From NCBI RefSeq assembly GCF_000013385.1, contig NC_007760.1:4190001-4254000 (forward strand): a stretch of 64,000 nucleotides of DNA, in the 5' to 3' direction. This document shows positions 7,223 through 18,324 of the stretch, in pieces (the first letter of the stretch is position 1; the number at the start of each line of letters is the position of its first letter). The DNA is from Anaeromyxobacter dehalogenans 2CP-C (GTDB lineage Bacteria; Myxococcota; Myxococcia; Myxococcales; Anaeromyxobacteraceae). The notes beneath the pieces were generated by a model. That model was not told where the DNA came from. It did no database searches and saw nothing but the letters and a program-made list of their open reading frames with translations. A program made the translations under genes and the position numbers.

Positions 7223-8698
7223 TCAGATCGGCGCCCGGCGCGCGGCGAGGACCAGCTCGGTGCGGAGATCGTGGAGGCCGCGCTCCAGCCCCACCGGGAA
7301 CTGGTGCGGGTTCACGAACCGCTTCACGCCGGCGTGGAACCGGGCGAGCTGCGCCTGCGTGCGCGCCCGCACCGCGTCGAGCGGCGGCGGGGCGTAGACC
7401 TGCCGGCCGCCGCGGAACACCGGGACGAGCAGGTCCTCGGCCGGCGTGCCCTCCGCGAGCTGCCGGCGGCGGGTCGGGTCGAGCGGGTCCACCATCACCG
7501 GCGACGCCGGCAGCCCGGTGAGCTCGTCGTAGACGACGTCGGCGAGGAAGCCCTGCGGGCCGGAGAACCGGCGCACCTGCAGGAGGCCGGGGATGGTGGT
7601 CTTCGCGGCCTGCTCCGACACCTTCACCCGGTGCTCCCATCTCGCGTCCGGCGAGGCGCGGACCGCGCCCAGCTTGTACACGCCGCCCAGCGCGCCGTCG
7701 TCCTGGCCGGTGACCAGCCGCGTGCCGACGCCCCACACCCCGATGCGCGCGCCCTGGTCCTTCAGGCTCTGGATGATGATCTCGTCGAGCTCGTTCGAGG
7801 CGTACACCGCCGCGCGCGGGAAGCCCGCCTCGTCGAGCATGCGCCGGGCCTGGATCGACAGCCAGGCGAGGTCGCCGGAGTCGAGGCGGACGCCGAGCAG
7901 CTCGTGCCCGTGCTCGCGGAGCCAGCGCCCCACCTCGACGGCGTTCCGGATCCCGTCCAGGCTGCCGTAGGTGTCCACCAGGAACACGCAGTTCGCCGGC
8001 ATCGCCTTCGCGTACTCCAGGAACGCCTCGCGCTCGCTCGCGTGCAGCATCACCCAGGAGTGCGCGTGCGTCCCCTTCCCCGGGATCCCGTACAGCCGCG
8101 CGGCCAGGGTGTTCGAGGTGGCGGCGCAGCCGCCCACGTACGCGGCGCGGCTCGCGGCCAGGCCGCCGTCGATCCCCTGCGCGCGCCGCAGCCCGAACTC
8201 GAGCACCGGGTCCCCGCCCGCCGCGAGGCACACCCGCGCGGCCTTGGTGGCGACGAGCGTCTGGAAGTTCACCACCGCGAGCAGCGGCGTCTCGAGCAGC
8301 ATGCACGGGATCACCGGCCCGGTGACGCGCACCAGCGGCTCGGTCGGGAACACCACCGTGCCCTCGGGCGCCGCGTCCACGTCCACGTCCACCTCGAGCG
8401 CGCGGAGCGCGTCCAGGAAGCCGCCCTCGAACAGCGGCGCGCCGTCCGCGCCGGCCTGCGTGGCCAGCCAGGCGAGGTCCTCGTCGGAGAAGCGCAGGTG
8501 GGCGACCAGGTCCATGGCGTGCTCGAGCCCCGCCGCCACCGTGAACCCACCGTGGAACGGGTTCGACCGGAACGAGAGCGTGAACGACGCCTGCTTCGCC
8601 GCGGCGCCGCTCTTCCAGGCCGCGTACGCCATGGTCAGCTCGTAGTAGTCGGTGAGGAGCGCGAGCGAGGGGCGGTAGAGCTGGGACGGGACGGGCAT
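7223..8698 (-). CDS. pncB: Nicotinate phosphoribosyltransferase
   Basis: A 491-residue enzyme of NAD salvage that makes nicotinate mononucleotide from nicotinate, PRPP and ATP. The start LLTDYYELTMAYAAWKSG, the SFRSNPFHGGFTVAAGLE segment, the HSWVML region and the C-terminal VRLDSGDL and YASNELDE motifs are typical of the family. The length fits the longer bacterial form. ATG at 8696-8698 is preceded by AGGAG at good spacing. The gene is divergent from aconitase. Confidence 0.93.
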   Translation of the reverse strand: MPVPSQLYRPSLALLTDYYELTMAYAAWKSGAAAKQASFTLSFRSNPFHGGFTVAAGLEHAMDLVAHLRFSDEDLAWLATQAGADGAPLFEGGFLDALRALEVDVDVDAAPEGTVVFPTEPLVRVTGPVIPCMLLETPLLAVVNFQTLVATKAARVCLAAGGDPVLEFGLRRAQGIDGGLAASRAAYVGGCAATSNTLAARLYGIPGKGTHAHSWVMLHASEREAFLEYAKAMPANCVFLVDTYGSLDGIRNAVEVGRWLREHGHELLGVRLDSGDLAWLSIQARRMLDEAGFPRAAVYASNELDEIIIQSLKDQGARIGVWGVGTRLVTGQDDGALGGVYKLGAVRASPDARWEHRVKVSEQAAKTTIPGLLQVRRFSGPQGFLADVVYDELTGLPASPVMVDPLDPTRRRQLAEGTPAEDLLVPVFRGGRQVYAPPPLDAVRARTQAQLARFHAGVKRFVNPHQFPVGLERGLHDLRTELVLAARRAPI

Positions 8699-8741
8699 GC
8701 GGTCTCCTGACGCGCCACCCGAGGTGCAGGTGGGACCCTCT

Positions 8742-8771
8742 TTGCTTGCTTCGGCGCGGCGCGACGATAAG
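8742..8771 (+). promoter_or_regulatory. Candidate promoter for aconitase
   Basis: TTGCTT (8742-8747) and GATAAG (8766-8771) are 18 nt apart, ahead of the aconitase ATG at 8799. Three of six and four of six bases match the sigma-70 boxes. It sits in the only A/T-enriched patch of the 100-bp divergent spacer. Weak evidence. Confidence 0.35.
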
Positions 8772-8798
8772 TAGCCTGCCACCGGAGGCCTCGCACCC

Positions 8799-11636
<2,838 letters not shown>

Positions 11637-11652
11637 CCGATCCGTCCGACGG

Positions 11653-11687
11653 CCCGCGCGCCGCCGCCGGCACCGGCGGTGCGCGGG
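11653..11687 (+). terminator. Stem-loop after aconitase
   Basis: Arms cccgcgcgccgccg (11653-11666) and cggcggtgcgcggg (11674-11687) pair over 14 positions with one G-T pair and a 7-nt loop, 16 nt after the aconitase stop. There is no clear T-run. Confidence 0.45.
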
Positions 11688-11756
11688 TGTGGGCGCGCCG
11701 TCCGGGGCCGGCCGCTTCCTTGCCCGCGCCGCCCGGCGGGCGTAAGAACGCCGGCC

Positions 11757-12062
11757 ATGCCGCTCCACACCCTGCTCGCGTTCGTCGCCCTCGCCGGTTC
11801 CGCCCTGCTCTTCGCGACCGGCGGCCGCGTGCTCGCCACCATCGCGCTCGTGGCGAGCGGCCTCGAGGTCCTGATGGCCCTGGGCGCGCTGCAGCTCCGG
11901 GTGGTGCAGCTGCCGCTCGGGCTGGTGCTCGGGCTGGCGCTCGCGCTCCCCGGCCTGGTCGCGTGGTTCCGCGCCACCGCCAAGCCGGCCATCTCCGCCG
12001 CGACCGTGGTCGCGCTGGTGGGCACGGTGCAGGTGGTCGCGTACGCGGCGCTGCACCGCTGA
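11757..12062 (+). CDS. Small membrane protein of unknown function
   Basis: 101 residues with three to four hydrophobic helices (FVALAGSALLFATGG, LVASGLEVLMALGAL, LGLVLGLALALPGLVAWF, a last one near the C terminus). I do not recognise the family. ATG at 11757 starts the first helix directly. An in-frame upstream start at 11679 would add a Cys/Arg-rich stretch unlike a leader. It is convergent with the DUF2007 gene, 14 nt away. Base composition fits its neighbours. Confidence 0.6.
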   Translation: MPLHTLLAFVALAGSALLFATGGRVLATIALVASGLEVLMALGALQLRVVQLPLGLVLGLALALPGLVAWFRATAKPAISAATVVALVGTVQVVAYAALHR

Positions 12063-12076
12063 GCGCGGCCGCCGGC

Positions 12077-12451
12077 TCAGCGCAGGGCGCGCGCGAGCGC
12101 GAACACGCCGGCGAGCCCGAACGCCGCGATCCACACCACCAGCCAGGTGACGCCCCAGCCGTCGCGCGCCGGCACCGCCGGCGCGGGCGGCTCCGCGGCG
12201 TGCGTCGCCGCCTCCGGCGTCGCCAGGAGCTCGCGCGAGCGGTCGAGGTCCATGGCGGGCACCATGAGGCGCAGCGCGCGCGTGCCCGGCAGCAGCACCG
12301 CGTCGGCGCCGTCGCGGAACGCGGCGGGGATGCCGTCCGCCTCGAGCATGCCGCGGGCGAGCTCCGCCTCGGCGCGCGTCCAGTAGACGGCGACGGTCCG
12401 GTACTCCGACGAGTGCTGCGCGTTCCCCTCGCGCTGCGGCCCCAGCTCCAC
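12077..12451 (-). CDS. DUF2007-type putative signal-transducing protein
   Basis: About 124 residues. The N-terminal 70 residues (YRTVAVYWTRAEAELARGML, then LEADGIPAAFRDG and LRLMVPAMDLDRSRELL) match the DUF2007 fold, a ferredoxin-like domain annotated as a putative prokaryotic signal-transducing protein. A hydrophobic helix (WLVVWIAAFGLAGVFALA) ends the protein, so it is probably tail-anchored in the membrane. The start is uncertain. GTG at 12451 follows a G-run and gives a sensible N terminus. The open frame continues upstream without a better start. Confidence 0.65.
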   Translation of the reverse strand: MELGPQREGNAQHSSEYRTVAVYWTRAEAELARGMLEADGIPAAFRDGADAVLLPGTRALRLMVPAMDLDRSRELLATPEAATHAAEPPAPAVPARDGWGVTWLVVWIAAFGLAGVFALARALR

Positions 12452-12584
12452 GCGGCCCCCCCAGGCACCTCGATGCTGCCAAACTCTCGCGCGCCGGTCC
12501 AATGCGGGCTCGCCTGTTCGTGCGACCTGCACGTTCGGTCGCCCGCCAACGGGCGAGGCCGGGCGCGGGAGCACGCACCCACCG

Positions 12585-13832
12585 TCACGCCGCACGGACG
12601 CCAGGTCCGGGCCGGACGGCGGCCGCCGCGGGAGCCGACCCCATCCGCCAGCGGAGCAGCGGCGGCGTCACGAGCGTGGTGACGAGCACCATCGCGACGA
12701 TGGCCGCGAACGCGCCCGGCCCGAGCAGCGGCCGCCCGCCGGCGGTGAGCGACAGGCCGATGTTCGCGAAGATGAGGCCCACCTCGCCGCGCGGGATCAT
12801 CCCCAGCCCCACCGCGAGCCGGTCCACGCCCGGCGTCACCACCGCGAGCGCGCACGCCTGCTTGCCGACGATCGCCGCCACCGACAGCGCGCCCGCCAGC
12901 GCGAGCGAGCCGGTGCCCAGGGCGCCGAGATCGACCGCCAGCCCCATGCGCACGAAGAAGAGCGGCACGAGCACCGCGGCGAGCGGGGTGAGGCGCTCCT
13001 CGAGCCGCTCCTCGCCGCCGCTCAGCTCCGCGAACGGCACGCCCTCCAGCACCAGCCCCGCCGCGAACGCGCCCACGATCGGCGCGAGCTCCACCGCCGA
13101 GGCCGCCCAGGACAGCGCGAGGCACACCGCCAGCGCCAGCGTGAACAGCACGCCCTGCGCGCGGAGCCGCGCCGCGACCGCGAACAGCCGCGGCGCCGCC
13201 CAGCGCCCGGCCACCAGAGCGGCGCCGAGGAACCCGACCGCCTTCGCCCCGACCAGCGCCAGCACCGTCCACGTCCCGGCGCCGTCCCCCCCGCCGCCGG
13301 CGAGCCCCACCATCACCGCCAGCACCAGCAGGCCGAGCACGTCGTCGATCACCGCCGCGCCGAGGATGATCTGCCCGGCCGGCGAGCCGATGCGCCCCAT
13401 GTCCCGGAGCACGCGGGCGGTGATGCCGACGCTGGTGGCGGAGAGCGCCGCGCCCAGGAACAGGTGCGCGAGCGGGCTCGCCCCGGGCAGGAGCCACGCG
13501 CCGACGCCGTAGCCGAGCGCCATGGGCGCCACCACGCCGATGCACGCCACCAGGAACGCGGAGGCGCCGACCTTCACCAGCTCGGCGAGGCGGGTGGAGA
13601 GCCCGACCTCGAACAGCAGCAGGATCACCCCGAGCTCGGCGAGCGCCTCGAGGACCGGATCGTGCGCCAGCCCCGCCGCCCCGTGCAGGCCGAGCGCAGG
13701 CAGCGCGCCGAGCGCGATGCCCGCGACGAGCTCGCCGAGGACCGCCGGCTGGCCGAGGCGGACCGCGAGGACGCCGCCCAGCTTCGCGGCGGTGAGCAGG
13801 AGGGCGAGGGAGAGGAGAAGGTGCGCGATCAC
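12585..13832 (-). CDS. Cation:proton antiporter (CPA2, Kef/GerN type)
   Basis: A 415-residue membrane protein with 12 to 13 hydrophobic helices. Marks of the sodium/hydrogen exchanger domain include LGELVAGIALGALP, the FEVGLSTRLAEL segment, and AAVIDDVLGLLVLAVMVG with the paired acidic residues of the ion site. No C-terminal RCK/TrkA domain is present, so it is the short form. It would exchange Na+ or K+ for H+. The GTG start at 13832 follows AGGAGG. No partner gene adjoins it. Confidence 0.88.
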   Translation of the reverse strand: MIAHLLLSLALLLTAAKLGGVLAVRLGQPAVLGELVAGIALGALPALGLHGAAGLAHDPVLEALAELGVILLLFEVGLSTRLAELVKVGASAFLVACIGVVAPMALGYGVGAWLLPGASPLAHLFLGAALSATSVGITARVLRDMGRIGSPAGQIILGAAVIDDVLGLLVLAVMVGLAGGGGDGAGTWTVLALVGAKAVGFLGAALVAGRWAAPRLFAVAARLRAQGVLFTLALAVCLALSWAASAVELAPIVGAFAAGLVLEGVPFAELSGGEERLEERLTPLAAVLVPLFFVRMGLAVDLGALGTGSLALAGALSVAAIVGKQACALAVVTPGVDRLAVGLGMIPRGEVGLIFANIGLSLTAGGRPLLGPGAFAAIVAMVLVTTLVTPPLLRWRMGSAPAAAAVRPGPGVRAA

Positions 13833-14149
13833 GATGGGTTCCTCCTGGGCGCGGCGTGCCGGCCTTCCGGGCAGGGGCGCCGGCGCGCTGCCCGGATCGG
13901 CGGCGGCGGCACGGCCCCGCCGGCGCGCGATCGGCGCCGGAGGGCCGGGCCGCCGCGGCCCGGCGCGGGGCTGTGCATCCGGCGCACCAGATGGGCCGGC
14001 GGCCCCCGGGCGCGCCCGCCGGCCCGGCCCGGGGTCCGCCGATGTCAGAGGGGCCGGCTAGGGTCCGCTCGCCGTCCCTTCCCCGCGCCGCCCGTGACCG
14101 GCCCGGCGCGTCGGGAGTGGACGGGATCCGCTAGGTGGAGGTTCCGAGG
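13833..14149. other. Divergent spacer, no gene seen
   Basis: 317 bp between the antiporter and zinc-ribbon genes, which are transcribed away from each other. It is very GC rich. An 8-bp stem gccgggcc/ggcccggc with a 5-nt loop lies at 13944-13964. I see no convincing open frame, tRNA or -10/-35 pair. Confidence 0.5.
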
Positions 14150-14590
14150 ATGGCCGTGAAGGTCATGGTGGCGCCCGCGATCGCGAAGGGCGAGCTCGAG
14201 AAGCCGAGGTCCCTCGGCCGTGTGAAGGAGCCCGGCGACGCCGCGAAGCCCAGGCGTCGCCGCTCGTCCGTCTACGACGCCGACGGCAACGAGGTGTTCA
14301 TCACCCTCATGTGCCTGAAGTGCCACAAGATGCGGCCGCTCTCGCAGTTCGGCCTGCGGCGCATGGCCGACGGCGCCATCCGGAACCAGCCGTGGTGCCG
14401 GACCTGCCGGTCGGGGACCGCCGAGAAGCCGCGGAGGGGGGCTGCAGAAACCGTGGAGTCCTCCGCGGTGGAGGCCCCCCCGGCCGCGAACGGGGTGGCC
14501 GCGCCGGGCGAGCCCGCGCCCGGGCCCAAGCGCGCCTCGGGCGCGGTGGCCGCCGAGGTCGCCGCCGCCCTGGCCGCGGGCCGCGGCTAG
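14150..14590 (+). CDS. Zinc-ribbon protein of unknown function
   Basis: 146 residues. A basic N terminus (KPRRRRSS) leads into a compact C4 ribbon, CLKCHKMRPLSQFGLRR then WCRTCRSG, that is, CxxC-(25 to 35 residues)-CxxC with the K/RPLxxF pattern seen in small ribbons of phage endonuclease VII-like and HNH-associated proteins. The C-terminal third is low-complexity Ala/Pro/Glu. No nuclease domain follows, so a DNA- or RNA-binding role is only inferred. ATG at 14150 is chosen because GGAGG (14137-14141) lies 8 nt upstream. A GTG at 14135 is the alternative. Confidence 0.7.
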   Translation: MAVKVMVAPAIAKGELEKPRSLGRVKEPGDAAKPRRRRSSVYDADGNEVFITLMCLKCHKMRPLSQFGLRRMADGAIRNQPWCRTCRSGTAEKPRRGAAETVESSAVEAPPAANGVAAPGEPAPGPKRASGAVAAEVAAALAAGRG

Positions 14591-15040
14591 GCCGCACCGG
14601 AGATCGGGTGGCCCGGGGATCGCCGGAGGCGGCGCCTCCGGAGGGTGTCCAGGCGCGCCGGGGTCCGGGGTTCCGGCCGCCGCGGTCGCGCGCGCGGCGG
14701 CGAGCGGCATTTGGTCGCGGCGCGGCGCGCCCCGGCGAGCGCACGCCCGCCGGTACGCGGGCCGGCAGGGAGGCGGACGGCGCGTTCGCCTGCGAGCGAA
14801 ACCCGAGCATTTGCCGGGCGCTTCCCACACACATCGGCTCCATTGACCAATCGCGCGGGCTGAAGTGGACCGCTCCGGGCGCTCGCCCGGCGGCTTTCAA
14901 AACGTAAATAGACCTTTGTGCTCCACGACTTACGGGCCCTTTCCCGTTTGCGCCATCCCCGGGCCCGCGAGTAGGATTCGGGCCCTCGCGTTACGAAATT
15001 CCAAGCAACTCAAACCTTCAGACAGTTGGCCGGAGTGACC
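14591..15040. other. Leader/promoter region of citrate synthase
   Basis: 450 bp without a recognisable gene. The last 150 bp are clearly less GC rich than the rest and include an A/T patch around 14896-14917. The octamer cgggccct occurs twice, at 14933-14940 and 14979-14986, 46 bp apart. No standard promoter pair stands out. The region probably holds the citrate synthase promoter and a long leader. Confidence 0.45.
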
Positions 15041-16372
15041 ATGGCTGAGTCCACGCTGAAGCAGGTGCTGAAGCAGAAGATCGAGGCGTTCCGCCCGCGG
15101 ATTCAGAAGCTGAACAAGGAGTTCGGCGAGGTGGTGATCGACAAGGTCAACATCGGCCAGGCGATCGGCGGCGCCCGCGACGTCCGCTGCCTCGTGACCG
15201 ACATCTCGTACCTCGACCCGCAGGAAGGCATCCGCTTCCGCGGCAAGACCATCCCCGAGACGTTCGAGGCGCTGAAGGCGCACGTGGTCCCGGGCGGCGA
15301 GATGCCGACGGTGGAGAGCTTCTTCTACTTCCTGCTCACGGGCGAGATCCCGACCAAGGAGCAGGCGCAGGAGGTCTTCGCGGAGTTCAAGAAGCGCGAG
15401 GCGCTCCCGCAGTACGTCATCGACGTGCTCCGCGCCATGCCGCGCGACTCGCACCCGATGGCGATGTTCTCGGCCGGCATCGTCACGATGCAGCGCGAGT
15501 CGGTGTTCGCGAAGCGCTACGGCGAGGGCAACCTCAAGAAGACGGACATGTGGGACCCGATGTACGAGGACGCGATGACGCTCGTCGCGCGCCTCCCGGT
15601 GCTCGCCGCGTACATCTACCGGATGAAGTACAAGGGTGACACGCACATCGCGTCGGACGCGAACCTCGACCTCGGCGGCAACTTCGCCAAGATGATCGGG
15701 CAGGTGAAGCCGTACGACGACGTGGCCCGCATGTACTTCATCCTCCACTCGGATCACGAGTCGGGGAACGTCTCGGCCCACACCTCGCACCTGGTCGCGT
15801 CGGCGCTCTCCGACGCGTACTACTCCTACTCGGCCGGCATCAACGGCCTCGCCGGCCCGCTGCACGGCCTCGCGAACCAGGAGGTGCTCGGCTGGATCCA
15901 GCAGACGATGAAGAAGCTGAACAACCAGGTGCCCTCGAAGGAGCAGCTGAAGCAGTTCCTCTGGGACACGCTGAACTCGGGCCAGGTGATCCCGGGCTAC
16001 GGCCACGCGGTGCTCCGCAAGACCGACCCGCGCTACACGGCGCAGAACGAGTTCGCGAAGAAGCACCTGCCGAACGACCCGCTCTTCCAGCTCGTGAACA
16101 TGATCTACGAGGTGGCGCCGGGCGTCCTCACCGAGCACGGCAAGACCAAGAACCCGTGGCCGAACGTGGACGCGCACTCGGGCGTGATCCAGTGGTACTA
16201 CGGCGTCCGCGAGTGGGACTTCTACACGGTCCTCTTCGGCGTCGGCCGCGCGCTCGGCGTGCTCGCCAACCTCGTGTGGGACCGCGGCCTCGGCTACGCC
16301 ATCGAGCGGCCGAAGTCGGTCACCACCGAGATGCTGGAGAAGTGGGCGCACGAGGGCGGCCGGAAGATCTAG
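15041..16372 (+). CDS. gltA: Citrate synthase, eukaryotic (mitochondrial) type
   Basis: A 443-residue citrate synthase joining acetyl-CoA and oxaloacetate. It resembles mitochondrial rather than E. coli-type enzymes: HSDHESGNVSAHTSHLV, NGLAGPLHGLANQEVL, PGYGHAVLRKTDPRY and KNPWPNVDAHSG are nearly those of the animal enzyme. The catalytic triad is His275, His322 and Asp377, each within one or two positions of the pig numbering. Such enzymes are known from Geobacteraceae. ATG at 15041 follows GGAG. A TTG at 15026 would add five residues. A strong terminator follows the stop. Confidence 0.95.
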   Translation: MAESTLKQVLKQKIEAFRPRIQKLNKEFGEVVIDKVNIGQAIGGARDVRCLVTDISYLDPQEGIRFRGKTIPETFEALKAHVVPGGEMPTVESFFYFLLTGEIPTKEQAQEVFAEFKKREALPQYVIDVLRAMPRDSHPMAMFSAGIVTMQRESVFAKRYGEGNLKKTDMWDPMYEDAMTLVARLPVLAAYIYRMKYKGDTHIASDANLDLGGNFAKMIGQVKPYDDVARMYFILHSDHESGNVSAHTSHLVASALSDAYYSYSAGINGLAGPLHGLANQEVLGWIQQTMKKLNNQVPSKEQLKQFLWDTLNSGQVIPGYGHAVLRKTDPRYTAQNEFAKKHLPNDPLFQLVNMIYEVAPGVLTEHGKTKNPWPNVDAHSGVIQWYYGVREWDFYTVLFGVGRALGVLANLVWDRGLGYAIERPKSVTTEMLEKWAHEGGRKI

Positions 16373-16401
16373 GCCCGCGCCCCGCAGCAGCCTGAAACAC
16401 C

Positions 16402-16433
16402 GAAGGCCGCCCGCGAGGGCGGCCTTCTCGTTT
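16402..16433 (+). terminator. Rho-independent terminator of citrate synthase
   Basis: Perfect 11-bp stem gaaggccgccc (16402-16412) and gggcggccttc (16417-16427) with a GCGA tetraloop, then a T-containing tail tcgttt. It lies 29 nt after the stop. Confidence 0.85.
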
Positions 16434-16457
16434 CCGGGTTCCGGGTTCCGGGTTCCG
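16434..16457. repeat. 7-bp tandem repeat
   Basis: Three perfect copies of ccgggtt run from 16434 to 16454, followed by a partial fourth, right after the terminator. Probably a slippage-type microrepeat. No function is evident. Confidence 0.7.
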
Positions 16458-16525
16458 CGCCAGGTCGCGCCCCGCGCGCGCCGCCGGCGCGCCCCGGCTC
16501 GCGGGGGCGCCGGCGCGCTCCCGGG

Positions 16526-17746
16526 TCAGCGCGCCGCGGGGAGCGCGGCGGGCGTGGCGGGGACGGCCGGCGGCGCCTGCGTCGCGGCGACCGCGCCGCC
16601 GAGCGCGGCGTCGAGCGCGGTGCGGCGCGCGTCGAACGCGGGCTTGCGGGCCGCGTCCAGCGCGGCGTGGCGGATCTTGTGGATCTCGAACGGATCCAGC
16701 ACGCGGCCGTCCGGCGCCTCCAGCTGGTAGTGCAGGTGCGGCGCGGTCGAGTGGCCCGTGTTCCCGGACAGCGCGATCTGCTCGCCCTTCTTCACCCGCC
16801 GGCCCGGGACCATGTCCTTGGGCAGCACCTCGAGGTGCAGGAAGATCGCGTGCCGCCCGGAGGCGGGGTCGCGGATGTCGAGGCAGTTGCCGTTCCCGGC
16901 GAAGTTCCAGTTCCGCCGCTCGATCACGCCGTCGAAGGTCGCGAACACCGGCGTGCCGGTGGGCGTGCGGAAGTCCACGCCCTTGTGGCGGCGGCCGTCG
17001 CGCAGCAGCGAGGTGACCTGGTCGTACTCGTGGATGGGCGCGTCCACCAGCAGCTCCTCCAGCTCGGTGCCGTCCGGGCGGTAGTAGCGCGCCCAGCGCG
17101 ACCCCTCGGGCTGGAAGCGGTACGCGGCGAAGACGCGGCCGAGCTTCTGGGACGCGAACCGCACCGCCTCGACCACCGGCTCGCCGGACGCGGGCAGCCC
17201 CTGCGCGGCCGGCGCCGGCGGCGAGTAGAGGATCTCGATCCGGTCGCCCTTGCGGCCGTCGCGCGCGACGCGGAGGTCCCAGACGAGGAGCCGGTTCACC
17301 ACCTGCGTGAGCTGCTCGCCCACGTCCCGGTCCTCCGGCGGGAGCGCGCGCTGGATCGACTCCTCGAGCGCGCCGGAGAGCGTCGCCACCACCCGGCGCG
17401 GTCCCGCGGGCACGGCAGGCGCCGCGACGGGCGCGGGCGCCGGGGCGGCGGCGGTCGCGCCCGCGTCCGGCGCGGGGGCCGGCGCCGCGGACGGCGCGGC
17501 AGCGGGGGGCGCCTGCTGGACAGCGCCGGCGGGCGCGGCCGGCGCGGGCGCCTGCGCGACGGGCGCCGGGTCCCCCGGAGACGATCCGCCGATCGCGAAC
17601 CGGCCGCCGGGCGCCGTCAGGCGGCCGAGCACGATGCCGGCGGCGAGCGCCACCCCGAGCGCGATGCCGAGGCCGGCGCGGCGCGCTCCGGGCCGGGGCG
17701 TGTGCCCGGGCCTGTGGGGAGGCGGATCGATGGAGAGGCTGACCAT
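16526..17746 (-). CDS. M23-family peptidoglycan endopeptidase, membrane anchored
   Basis: A 406-residue protein. An N-terminal membrane helix (residues about 25-45) precedes a long Ala/Pro linker (about 55-115), a middle domain, and a C-terminal LytM/M23 domain. Zinc ligands are His254 and Asp258 (HKGVDF) and the HLH motif at His337/His339. These enzymes cut cell-wall cross-links. The middle part (GDRIEILYSPP, EAVRFASQKLGRVFAAYRF) is like the OapA/Csd-type lead-in of YebA/MepM-class proteins. ATG at 17746 follows a GGAG. The C-terminal tail is Ala/Pro rich. Confidence 0.9.
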   Translation of the reverse strand: MVSLSIDPPPHRPGHTPRPGARRAGLGIALGVALAAGIVLGRLTAPGGRFAIGGSSPGDPAPVAQAPAPAAPAGAVQQAPPAAAPSAAPAPAPDAGATAAAPAPAPVAAPAVPAGPRRVVATLSGALEESIQRALPPEDRDVGEQLTQVVNRLLVWDLRVARDGRKGDRIEILYSPPAPAAQGLPASGEPVVEAVRFASQKLGRVFAAYRFQPEGSRWARYYRPDGTELEELLVDAPIHEYDQVTSLLRDGRRHKGVDFRTPTGTPVFATFDGVIERRNWNFAGNGNCLDIRDPASGRHAIFLHLEVLPKDMVPGRRVKKGEQIALSGNTGHSTAPHLHYQLEAPDGRVLDPFEIHKIRHAALDAARKPAFDARRTALDAALGGAVAATQAPPAVPATPAALPAAR

Positions 17747-17908
17747 GTGAGGGGCTCCGGGTGTGCGGGAGGGCGGATGATAAACGGCCGACCGGCCCGC
17801 GATCTTCCGCCCAAGGGACGCCTCGCGCGCTCCCTCGCGGGCCTGCGGGACGCATCCCCCGTCGGAGCGGGCGGCCAGGCGCTCGACGCGACGCCCGCGC
17901 AGCTCCCT

Positions 17909-17950
17909 TCAAGAGAAGAAGCGATCCAGTCAAAAGAAAAAGCGGTCCAC
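17909..17950 (-). repeat. Tandem duplication of the last seven codons of the DsrE-like gene
   Basis: The final 21 nt of the upstream coding frame (17930-17950, ending in TGA) are followed at once by a second 21-nt copy at 17909-17929, 17 of 21 bases identical and also ending in TGA. The second copy is untranslated. Confidence 0.7.
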
Positions 17951-18277
17951 GACCCCGGCGCTCCACTCGAGGATCGTCGGCCAGCCCACGACCGCGTCGA
18001 GCGTCCGCTCCGCGTCGGCGAGCGCGACCTTCTGCTCGACCACGCTGGCGCTGCACGCGATCAGGCGGCACTCGCCCACGGTCCGCGCCTGCTGCAGCGC
18101 CGCGCCGGGCTCCTCCGGGTCGGCGTCGTGCGCCGCCACCAGCGCGGGGACGGCCGGACCGAACAGGTAGACGTCCACCCGGTCGCCCAGCGCCGTGGCG
18201 GCCAGGGCGGCGGACCCGGCGAGGCGGAGCGCGCCGGCGTCGGCGTGCGACAGGAAGATCACGGCGCGGCGCTCCAT
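17930..18277 (-). CDS. DsrE/DsrF-like protein
   Basis: 115 residues with a Rossmann-like DsrE/DrsF-type fold: a start strand VIFLSHADAGALRLAGSAAL, a DVYLFGPAVPAL strand, then GECRLIACSASV with one Cys in the usual place for this family, and a Trp-containing end. Many relatives bind sulfur or take part in sulfur relay, but a single protein with no TusBCD partners nearby cannot be assigned. It ends in RFFF. ATG at 18277 is divergent from the S1 gene by 47 nt. Confidence 0.72.
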   Translation of the reverse strand: MERRAVIFLSHADAGALRLAGSAALAATALGDRVDVYLFGPAVPALVAAHDADPEEPGAALQQARTVGECRLIACSASVVEQKVALADAERTLDAVVGWPTILEWSAGVVDRFFF

Positions 18278-18324
18278 GCGCCCGTTTTACGCGAGACCCG
18301 GCGCCTGTGCTATGAGACGCCGCC

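Noticed and set aside
13944-13964. Hairpin as terminator or riboswitch ahead of the zinc-ribbon gene
   Set aside because: An 8-bp GC stem is expected by chance in such sequence, and it lies between divergent genes.
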